Both the position numbers and the translations under genes were made by a program. Under the pieces are notes generated by a model. That model saw only the letters and a list, made by a program, of their open reading frames with translations, had not been told where the DNA came from and did not search any database. A stretch of 15,538 bases of DNA, taken from contig JADHZB010000509.1 of assembly GCA_015657535.1 (NCBI GenBank), positions 1-15,538 of the forward strand, given 5' to 3'. Below, in pieces: positions 8,488 to 15,538 of this stretch (the stretch's first letter is position 1; each line of letters opens with the position of its first letter). This DNA comes from Nephromyces sp. MM_2019 (Eukaryota; Apicomplexa; Aconoidasida; Nephromycida).

Positions 8488-10716
8488 TTATGTATGCCTA
8501 TTTTTGTTGGATGATTTCTTTGATTTTTTTATGTGTGGATTTGTTGTATTGCTTATTAGTGATTTCTCTGGAATGCTTGATTTAGTTTCGGTATATTCCA
8601 CACTTGAGGTTCTTTTAGTACTTATGGCTATTTCAGAACTCTTCATCAAGTTTTGGGTAAATAAATTTAATACATTATCTAGCTGTATGTATTATAAAAC
8701 ATCAAATTGAGATGTGTATGTTAGATTAGATATTACCAATTATAATTATACATTTGATATTTAAATCATATGTAAAAAATTATTTTTATTATTAACTGTA
8801 CTTCTTTTATTTTGAAATTATCATTGAATGAGGTAAAGGTGTGATAAAATTTGTTTCTTATAGAAATCTTTATAAGGTGTTTAAATTACAAACAAATATA
8901 AATTTAGTACAAGCTTTATTGTTATAGAATACTATAATGTGATGCTTCACAAATTTTTTATAATTTTACATACCAACAATTTATTTATGTTTATAAATAT
9001 GTTTGTATTTAATTTCTATAACATACAAGAAATTGGCTAAATTGTATCATGGCTTAAGATGTGATTTTACGTTTTCAAAATTTTTTGCATATTTACACAC
9101 ACCTTACATTACAACTTAGTTTGCTACACAAATTCTGTAACGTCTTACTTATATATATAAACTGTTTAAATCTTAATGTTTCTTAATTATATACATGCAC
9201 ACACAAAATATTATTAAATACTGTCCCAATTGTTTATAAGTACTAATGCATAGAATTATATTTATAAACAAATAAGCATTAATACACAAAGTCATAATTA
9301 TAAACATATATAATTAAGCATTGTTTAAATGATATGTATATATATATGTAGATATAAACATATACATAAATAAAAATAAGTATAACCTGATTTTGATCCA
9401 TAAAATGTGTTTCAGTATAAGACAGGCGTGAATTTGTTGGCTTTATTTCTAATTATAAAAGTTAAACAAATTATGTGTAATTTTAATATATGCACGAAAA
9501 AGTGAGGGTGTGTATGTATGTCTATATTTATTAAAAAGTCAATCATTATATATATATATATATATATATATTTACGTAGTGTGTAAACTTAAAATAAAAT
9601 CAAATTTTTATCTCATTTGTTTTCCATAGTATTAAAAAGTATGCTCATTTAAAAATGCATATCTAAATAAGTACTTGTTTCAAATACTATTGATTTATAT
9701 AATTCATATTTCTACAGTATATCCTTATGTGTGTGTGTGTTATTAATTTAGTAATAATTATTATAAGTGAATTTAATGTAGTTGAACTATAACATAAAAT
9801 TACACCCACATGCCTATGTACAAATGTTCCAAAATTATACCCACCTATATATACAACCCACACACACACTTACCTACACATACTACCTATATACCCACCT
9901 GCGCAACATACCCACCCACTCATTTCCCACATAACCAAATACACACTTTTCTTACATACCAAAACCATACACACAAACACCCCAACCCACACAAACACGC
10001 ACAATTACACACACGCACACATACACACACAATTACACACACGCACACATACACACTTATTCACCTTTATCAAATCCAAGATTTTTCGAGGGTATTGGAT
10101 CCATAGAATGTTGAGTTAATAGGTTATTGATTTGATTTACACATTTATATTTTTGGAAATGTTTGAAATATGTGTGTACAGTAAATGTTAATATGCGTTG
10201 TATAATATCTAAATTAAATATAGCAATAGAATAGGGTGGCCGTTCTACACTATGTTTAATAAGGCAACCCTTAAATACTTCTAAGCTATCAATAAGGTAT
10301 AAATTATGTGTAATTGATTGTGCATGTGTGTGTTTTAATATTCCTAAAAATGTTGATATTTGTTGATTATTAAAATTATTTTCTAAACTAAAATAAAAGG
10401 CTTTTAAAAATAAATATTGAAATATATTTTTTAATAATTTTGAACTCATTTGTAGTGTGTATTGATGCATAAGTGTTGATGAAAATACCTCATCCTTTAA
10501 CTCTGAATGTGGATTATTTTGTGTGTGTGTGTATAACAATTCTCCAAATTTTGATGGCCATATATCTACACACAAAAATGTGTGGAAATCATTTAGATTT
10601 TCCTCAAAAATTTGCAAACATTTCGATGAATTTGTTTGATTTTGACGTAATTGTGAGATTAGTGACTCTGAGAACTCTGTATTAAATAAGAATGGGTATT
10701 CCTTCATTGAAGCCAT
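8488..10716 (-). CDS. Flagellar C1a-32/CFAP119-like protein (three exons)
   Basis: Members of this family are central-pair projection components of the axoneme (Chlamydomonas C1a-32/FAP119, animal CFAP119/CCDC189). Proposed exons are 10065-10716 (217 codons plus 1 nt), 9387-9448 and 8488-8682, with a TAA stop, giving 302 aa. Donors are AAAG|GTGAAT and TCAG|GTTATA; acceptors are AATTAG and ATACAG. Phases match at both joins. The family hallmark is in exon 1, residues about 150-195: LEVFKGCLIKHSVERPPYSI followed by a YFKHFQKYKCV stretch, like the RHSVxRPPFSI and YFRHxKLYKYVF segments of CFAP119. The helical N-terminal half looks ordinary. Exon 2 encodes IKPTNSRLSYTETHFMDQNQ. Exon 3 gives a K/S/N-rich tail ending in a basic cluster, as in CFAP119. 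If exon 1 were not spliced it would stop two codons later. The start at 10716 is the first ATG before the conserved part; the frame upstream stays open in CA repeats. Exon 1 is certain; the two downstream exons are inferred. Confidence 0.72.
8683..9386 (-). other. Proposed C1a-32 intron 2 (704 bp)
   Basis: AT-rich sequence between exons 2 and 3. On the minus strand two short open stretches, about 8885-8970 and 8790-8900, could hide an extra exon, but neither has both clean splice signals and a recognisable product. The GTTATA donor is weaker than the others in the window. Confidence 0.5.
9449..10064 (-). other. Proposed C1a-32 intron 1 (616 bp) with CA-rich end
   Basis: The half next to exon 1 (about 9805-10055) is CA/CCA-rich on the plus strand, so the transcribed strand starts GTGAATAAGTGTGTATG and continues TG-rich. 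The other half is AT-rich with a (TA)n run near 9546-9570. A 60-codon minus frame at 9687-9869 is largely repeat-coded and is not needed for the in-phase join. Confidence 0.6.
9546..9571. repeat. (TA)n microsatellite
   Basis: An uninterrupted TA/AT run of about 26 bp inside the proposed C1a-32 intron 1. Confidence 0.9.
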
Positions 10717-10724
10717 TACGTGTT

Positions 10725-10960
10725 TGTGTGTGTGTGCTTGTGTGTGTGTGTATGTGTGTGTGAGTATGTACTTGTTTATGTGTGTGTATGTGTGTAGGAC
10801 TTTTTACGTGTGTGTGTATGTAAAAGTTTTAACGTGTGTGTAAATTTATAACGTGTGCATGTGTGTAAAGTACTTTGTGTGTGTACTTATATGCGTTTGT
10901 TAGAATTGTGTGTGTGAATGTGAAGACTTTTGGTTTGTGTGTGTTTGTAGAAGTTTCGTT
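10725..10960. repeat. TG-rich tract with ACGTGTG elements upstream of C1a-32
   Basis: Imperfect TG/TATG repeat directly upstream of the C1a-32 ATG. On the gene's own strand it is CA-rich and contains several CACACGT elements; the plus-strand copies start at 10718, 10807, 10833 and 10852. Whether these are transcription-factor sites or part of the 5' untranslated region cannot be told. Confidence 0.7.
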
Positions 10961-12472
10961 ACGGTGTAATTTCTATGGCTATGTTTTATATGTGTAGGTT
11001 TTGATGTTTATAAACATAGACTTTACTATGTAAATTTAGTTAATTGTAGGTGTATATAGTTACTTATAAGCTTTATTTTCATAATTTAATTGTGTATATG
11101 TAATTATATGTATATATATATATATATTCATGATGTATATTGTGTGTATATCTATGTATACACAATGTGTGTGTATTGTTTTTTATGTTAAATTTAAATA
11201 AATTATTATTTATAAGCTAAATATGTGTGTATATTTTATATTGGACATATTTAGTATGCAATGGAGAACTTTAATAAATTGTATTAAAATTTTGATTGTT
11301 TTTGGCTTACAAATATACATGTGTAGTACACTGATATGTAGTAATTTTCTAGCTAAATTATATTGATTTTATGATCAAATTGTGTCTAATATATTAGTTA
11401 ATTAATTGTATATTGTTTTGTATATATATATGTGTATTAATATTAAACTTAATTATGCTGGTTCATATCATCAACATATAGATCTAAGTAACAAATGTAG
11501 AGTGTTATAATTTTACGAATTTCCAAATAAATGTGTGTGGGGATATTATTTTAAAACATGAATTAAATTTATATTTAAAATAATTAAATTAACTACCTAT
11601 AGCATACAAACACACATACACACACACAAATGCATAAACACAAATATATATATAATTTATAACATATAGAGACCCCTATGTTTATCTATACACACATACC
11701 ATTGCATAAATATATCAGCACAAACAACATATAGATATAACAAACATATACACATAAAACATATATACACTATACTTAAACACACAGCCCAGAAGAATAG
11801 CAATTAATTATATTAAAATTTTTAGATAAGTAAAATTGTTTATGTAACCAAATATTTAAGTAAAATATCAAATTAAGAAAAAGGTGTGTGTAAGTATATA
11901 TATATATGTATATATATATAAACAATTATTTAAAGTATTTAGCTGATAATGTTTTCAATTGTTTGTAATTTATAAATCAATTTCTTTTGTTTTAAGAAAA
12001 CTTATGTAAATGTGTACAGTGCATATATATATATATATATAAGCTGTTTGAATATGTACTAACATATGTGTACATTGGTATGTAGATTTAGATGTCTGTG
12101 TATAGAAAATATTAAATTAATTTATATATAAAAGTTCGGTGGATGTGTGTAAGTCAATAAAATGTGAAAACACTATACAAGAAATATATATATATATGTG
12201 TAGCATAAATTATATATAATTTAAAGCTAACTGCGCGTATTCATTGTAAACTATATAAGTTATATTTATATATATAATAATGTGTTTAGAAAATAGGATA
12301 GTTGTTTATATAGTTAAATATAATGTGTAGATTATTTTAATTTTACGAGTATATTTTCTTAAAAAATAATGTGTGTGTATATAAATGTATATAAAAATTA
12401 TTGGCCTTACGGAGAGAATATTACTTTTTTAAAAAAGATTGTCAAATGTTATCAAATTACATATATATTTTT

Positions 12473-12503
12473 ATGTGTATGTATGTGTGTGTATATGTAT
12501 GTA

Positions 12504-12572
<69 letters not shown>

Positions 12573-12640
12573 GTATATGTGTATGTGTGTGTGTATGTGT
12601 GTATGTGTATGTGTGTGTGTGTGTATGTGTATGTGTGTAA
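12473..12640. repeat. (TG)n / (GTGTAT)n microsatellite array
   Basis: About 170 bp of nearly pure TG and GTGTAT repeat, including a regular GTGTAT hexamer run near 12528-12575. All three forward frames and one reverse frame are open here, giving apparent 80-90 aa proteins of only V/C/Y/M or T/H residues; these are repeat artefacts, not genes. Confidence 0.95.
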
Positions 12641-12820
12641 AATATAATTTTATATTTAAAAAGGCTAAAAGAGTAATAGTATATCGTTAAACACCTAGAC
12701 AAGTGTTGTGCTTAAACGAGTCATCAAATGTGTTAAATTATGTATTTATAGGTGTGTAAAACATATTATATGAATGGATAAGATCCAAATCAAAAGTGTG
12801 TAAGAGATACTAGTAGTAGC

Positions 12821-12847
12821 AAAAATAAAAATAAAAATAAAAATAAT
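12821..12847. repeat. (AAAAAT)n hexamer repeat
   Basis: About 4.5 head-to-tail AAAAAT units on the plus strand in the spacer upstream of the phosphatase 3' end. Confidence 0.85.
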
Positions 12848-13060
12848 GAAAAATAAGACAAATGGTGTATAATTTTAAACTAAAAAATGAGTGTATAAGT
12901 TTGTGTGCATGTTTGTAGTAGTTATGTTTAAAAAAATATATACAAAGCTCATGGTCTTAATTATCAAATTTGTCGGTAAATTTTTTAACTATTTAAATGT
13001 CAAATATTTATATATGAAATTACATTGTAAATTTTCAAATCAAAAATGGAAAGGATTACA

Positions 13061-13109
13061 TGTGTGTATATAGTAAGATGTGTGTATATAGTAAGATGTG
13101 TGTATAGAG
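13061..13109. repeat. 18-bp tandem repeat, 2.7 units
   Basis: Two identical units of TGTGTGTATATAGTAAGA (13061-13078 and 13079-13096) followed by a partial third unit. Confidence 0.9.
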
Positions 13110-13229
13110 TTAAATTTTAAGAAAGTATGTATGAGTGTGTGTTTAAAAGAGGGTGTGTGTGTGGCCCCTTGAATAAATTTTTTTGGGCTCAAAATGTGTG
13201 TATCCGATAACTTAGTTTGCTATATAAAT

Positions 13230-15329
13230 CTAATTTCTCGTATCTATATTATTAGGGTTACAATAGTCCCATTTATAAGTCTCTAAGAGTTGTAATTGTT
13301 TAACAAAACCTAATAAAAAAAATAATAATAAATTATAGATTTTATATCATGAATAAATCATTTACACACATATTGTGTGTGTGTAAATGTGTAGTACAAA
13401 TGTTGTGGATATATATGTAGATAAGGTGTGTGTGTAGATGTGTGTATAGTATAAGGGTGGTGATTTATGGGGAGAGGGAAACATACACACATATAAAGAG
13501 TCAAGCATTACCTGGGTTAGGATTTGCTAAGGGACGATTTACACGAACCATTTCAATGGCCTAAATATGTGTAGATGTATGTATATGTGAGTGTGTGTGT
13601 GTGTGTGTGGCTGTGTGTATATTAAGTAATATATACTTTTTATTGTGTTTGTTCAGGTGTAATCAATGGTATATTTAGATAATTAAGCTAGTGAATGTAA
13701 GATAATATATATATATATCAGATTGTCAATGTGAGGTGTATGTGCATAAGGTGTGTATGTGTATGTAATTAGTTACAGATAATACGTATAAAATTTTAAA
13801 AAATAGTGAATTTACACACATAAATTAATAGGTTAGGATTACCTCCTGATAAGTCTTGTTGAAGTAGAGGATGAGATGAGCACAGCAAATTGTTACGGAA
13901 CGTGAATGACCGGCATAGCTGAATGTGCACACACACACACACACACATACACATAAACACACAACACACACACACACATACACATAAACACACACATACA
14001 CATAAACACACAACACACACATACACATAAACACACAACACAACCAACACACACATACACATAAACACACACACAACCAACACACACATACACATAAACA
14101 CACAACACAACCAACACACACATACACATAAACACAAAACAAACACATACACATAAACACAAAACACACAACACAAGCAAACACACAACACAAACAAACA
14201 CACAACACAAACAAACACACAACACAAACAAACACACAACACACACACACACAACACAAACACATACACAATACACAGCACAAATACACACACAACACAA
14301 ACACACACAAACACAACACAAACACACACACAGCACAAACACACACACAGCACAAACACAATACATACAACACAGCACACACATACATTCAATAAAAAAA
14401 CACATAATACAACTATACCTATCAAACTGCACACACCACATAGAATTTTCTCAACACATATATATATATGTGTGTATATATATACACATACCAGCAAACA
14501 AGTATCTTGTTATTTGGGTCTTGTGTGTGTACATCTTCAATATATTTTGCACACTCATACAAAACAGACAAAACATCAATTTCTGGGCTGTCTGCAAATC
14601 GTCGGAGTTTGTAAATAAAATTGGAGGGGTAGGCCTTCAATATACTACGGGGTAATTGTTGGGGCCCTACATTTAAAATGTGTGTAACATTTTTACACTC
14701 TAATTCATTATAATTGAGGCAACTATTAATTGATCCCACCATTAAGTAGGGAAGAGGACCAATCTATACAAAGTTACACACACACACACACACTTTTTTT
14801 TTTTTAAAAATTTTCAAACTCTCGGTGTGTGTGGTGTGTTGTGTGGTGTGTTGTGTTGTGTTGTGTGGTGTGGTGTGTGGTGTGGTGTGGTGTGTGGTGT
14901 GGTGTGTGGTGTGGTGTGTTATGTGTTGTGTTGTGTTGTGTTGTGTTGTGTGTTATGTGTTGTGTTGTGTTGTGTGTTGTGTTGGGTTGTGTTGGGTTGT
15001 GTTGTGTTGTGTGTATGTGGTGTGTTGTGTGGTGTGGTGTGTTGTGTGTTGTGTTGTGTTGTGTGTGTGTATGTGGTGGGTTGTGTGTGTGTGTGTGTGT
15101 AGGAGTGTGGGGGAGTGTCAAAAATGTGTAGATTGTGTACGTATATGTAAATTTAAATGTGTGTGTATGAATAGAAGTCTATGAGTGTGTGTATGTTTAT
15201 ATATCAAATTGGGTGTTTGTGTGTGTGTATTGGGTATATTGAAATTACTTGGTGTATACAATTGTCATCTTTCTTGATAACCCAGCGAAGGAGAGCTACG
15301 GCTACTTTGGTTAGAGGTTTTATCTTTCT
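13230..15329 (-). CDS. Atypical dual-specificity protein phosphatase, five 3' exons (5' end off window)
   Basis: This is a cysteine-dependent phosphatase expected to remove phosphate from Tyr and Ser/Thr. Exons in order are 15249-15329, 14492-14763, 13843-13918, 13512-13560 and 13230-13309, with a TAG stop, giving 185 residues here. Phases match at every join (0, 2, 0, 1). Exon two opens with PYLMVGSINSCLNYNEL, matching the family's YLGS-start strand, followed by THILNVG and RFADSPEID, in which the Asp is the expected general acid. The P-loop is assembled across an intron: ILVC plus TG|C gives LVCCYAGHSRSVTICC, fitting CX5R with the second Cys catalytic. The family's usual His before that Cys is a Cys here. 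The following helices (TYQEAIEMVRVNRP, NPNPGFVKQLQLLE) match the C-terminal half of the domain. The first exon seen, encoding RKIKPLTKVAVALLRWVIKK and seven more residues, is inferred from splice signals and phase only. It has no in-frame ATG, so at least one more exon lies to the right. Confidence 0.88.
13359..13389. repeat. Hairpin: 12-bp inverted repeat in phosphatase intron 4
   Basis: Arms CATTTACACACA (13359-13370) and TGTGTGTAAATG (13378-13389) are perfect complements around a 7-nt loop. It lies within the 202-bp last intron (13310-13511) and would fold in RNA as well as DNA. No known regulatory class is recognised. Confidence 0.85.
13561..13842 (-). other. Phosphatase intron 3 (282 bp)
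   Basis: Bounded by GAG|GTAATC and ATTTAG|GCC on the minus strand. It contains a short TG run near 13590-13620 (plus strand) and a TA run near 13707-13718. Nothing else was seen. Confidence 0.85.
13926..14380. repeat. Composite CA minisatellite in phosphatase intron 2
   Basis: CA-rich on the plus strand, TG-rich in the transcript. Sub-array A has eight copies of a CATACACATAAACAC core starting at 13946, 13977, 13995, 14020, 14054, 14087, 14121 and 14146; the middle four are spaced 33-34 bp. Sub-array B (14175-14242) is four 17-bp units of AAACAAACACACAACAC. The rest is irregular ACACA/CAACAC. Apparent long minus-strand frames rich in V, C and L across this tract are repeat artefacts. The intron spans 13919-14491. 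Confidence 0.9.
14777..14805. repeat. (CA)n plus poly-T run beside phosphatase exon
   Basis: A (CA)8-9 run is followed by about 12 Ts, just upstream (transcript sense) of the exon acceptor at 14764. In the transcript it reads poly-A then GUGUGU, so it is a separate TG block between the exon and the large CA-polarity array of the same intron. Confidence 0.9.
14824..15104. repeat. TGTTG / TGTGG pentamer and TG array in phosphatase intron 1
   Basis: About 280 bp of TG mixed with TGTTG and TGTGG pentamers on the plus strand, hence ACAAC/CCACA/CA on the transcribed strand. It occupies most of the 485-bp intron 14764-15248. Open frames on both strands of this tract are repeat artefacts (V/C/W or H/T only). 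Confidence 0.95.
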
Positions 15330-15348
15330 CTGAAGATTATGGAAGATT

Positions 15349-15538
15349 GGTGTGTGTTGTGTGTGTGTGTGTATGTAGGGTGTGTTTGTGTATGTAGGGT
15401 GTGTGTGTGTATGCAGTGTGTGTGTGTGTGTATGCAGTGTGTGTGTATGTGTATGCAGTGTGTGTGTATGCAGTGTGTGTGTGTGTGTATGCAGTGTGTG
15501 TGTGTATGCAGTGTGTGTGTGTGTGTATGTGTGTGTGT
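15349..15538. repeat. TG array punctuated by ATGCAG, to the right edge
   Basis: TG repeat interrupted by ATGCAG at 15411, 15432, 15453, 15468, 15489 and 15506, spaced 15-21 bp. Two related TATGTAGGG variants lie near 15373-15400. On the phosphatase strand it is CA-rich with CTGCAT. It lies directly upstream of the first visible phosphatase exon and runs off the window. Confidence 0.9.

Larger units (their letters stand above)
10717..13229. other. Intergenic spacer between C1a-32 start and phosphatase stop
   Basis: About 2.5 kb without a convincing gene. It begins TG-rich (10725-10960) with repeated ACGTGTGTG elements, then runs AT-rich. A CA-rich patch lies at about 11610-11790, a long TG array at 12473-12640, an AAAAAT hexamer run at 12821-12847 and an 18-bp tandem repeat at 13061-13109. 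Weak open frames at 11657-11803 (minus) and 12891-13073 (plus) have no recognisable product. The C1a-32 promoter and the phosphatase 3' untranslated region should lie at the two ends. Confidence 0.6.

Noticed and set aside
8504..8710. 68-aa plus-strand hydrophobic frame (candidate membrane protein)
   Set aside because: It is the antisense of the K/S/N-rich terminal exon of the C1a-32 gene; the minus-strand reading has a clean acceptor, matching phase and a stop.
9687..9869. 60-aa minus-strand frame with YNFGTFVHRHVGVILCYSS
   Set aside because: Lies in the proposed C1a-32 intron 1. It has no good splice signals in the right phase and half is repeat-coded. A cassette exon cannot be excluded without RNA data.
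11657..11803. 48-codon minus-strand open stretch (ends KHRGLYML) without ATG
   Set aside because: Hydrophobic V/C/Y-rich product from TGT/TAT repeat, no supporting splice signals and no recognised family.
12369..12702. Several overlapping 79-92 aa open frames across the TG array, both strands
   Set aside because: They consist almost only of V/C/M/Y or T/H codons created by TG and GTGTAT repeats and all vanish outside the array.
12891..13073. 60-aa plus-strand frame containing KFVGKFFNYLNVKYLYMKLH
   Set aside because: Less repeat-like than others, but AT-rich codons only, no family match, opposite strand to all genes and an ending inside the 18-bp tandem repeat. Left as unsupported.
13150..13200. 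GGCCCC...GGGCTC inverted repeat downstream of the phosphatase stop
   Set aside because: The stem is only 4-5 bp with a 17-nt loop, too weak to call a terminator or structured RNA.
13796..14497. Minus-strand 180-233 aa cysteine/valine-rich frames resembling a membrane protein
   Set aside because: The V/C/L part is the translated TG repeat of phosphatase intron 2. Only the stretch 13843-13918 is real coding sequence, in the frame giving YAGHSRSVTICC.
14804..15184. Four open frames of 91-119 aa on both strands over the TGTTG array
   Set aside because: Pure repeat translation (V/C/W or H/T), with no start context or composition of a gene.

Overview
The window looks like nuclear DNA of an apicomplexan-type protist, most like a piroplasm (Theileria/Babesia/Cytauxzoon group), although the genus cannot be fixed from sequence alone. 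The reasons are very AT-rich non-coding DNA, intron-split genes, and a methionyl-tRNA synthetase with a GST-like domain at the N-terminus and an EMAPII-like domain at the C-terminus, an architecture known from Plasmodium and Toxoplasma. The non-coding DNA is unusually rich in TG/CA and TA simple repeats.

Four protein genes can be supported, all on the minus strand. From left to right they are: (1) the 5' part of a Seh1-type nucleoporin (coding exons 1126-1437, 686-844, 184-234; continues off the left edge); (2) a complete two-exon methionyl-tRNA synthetase (5676-6972 and 3688-5201; 936 aa); (3) a three-exon gene of the flagellar C1a-32/CFAP119 type (10065-10716, 9387-9448, 8488-8682; 302 aa); (4) the last five exons of an atypical dual-specificity protein phosphatase (15249-15329, 14492-14763, 13843-13918, 13512-13560, 13230-13309), whose first exon(s) lie off the right edge. 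All splice joins were built by hand from GT/AG signals, reading phase and protein-family fit. The four products act in different places (nuclear pore, translation, axoneme-related, signalling), and nothing suggests a functional cluster or operon.

Between the genes are three spacers of about 1.5-2.5 kb (1438-3687, 6973-8487, 10717-13229) with no convincing gene. They hold TG/CA and TA microsatellites, a degenerate 20-25 bp minisatellite, a 38-bp palindrome and short tandem repeats. The repeats are strand-polarised. In most introns the transcribed strand is TG-rich, and in one case the 5' splice site is itself the start of a (GT)n run. Just upstream of three start codons the transcribed strand is CA-rich or the complement of TG-rich DNA. 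In the phosphatase gene two adjacent introns carry arrays of opposite polarity.

I found no mobile element, CRISPR array, rRNA or tRNA, and no clear case for an undescribed system. The observations most worth checking are the phosphatase exon flanked by complementary repeat arrays, the intron that splits its catalytic cysteine codon, the flagellar-family gene in a piroplasm-like genome, and the CA-repeat-coded insertion in the Seh1 propeller.
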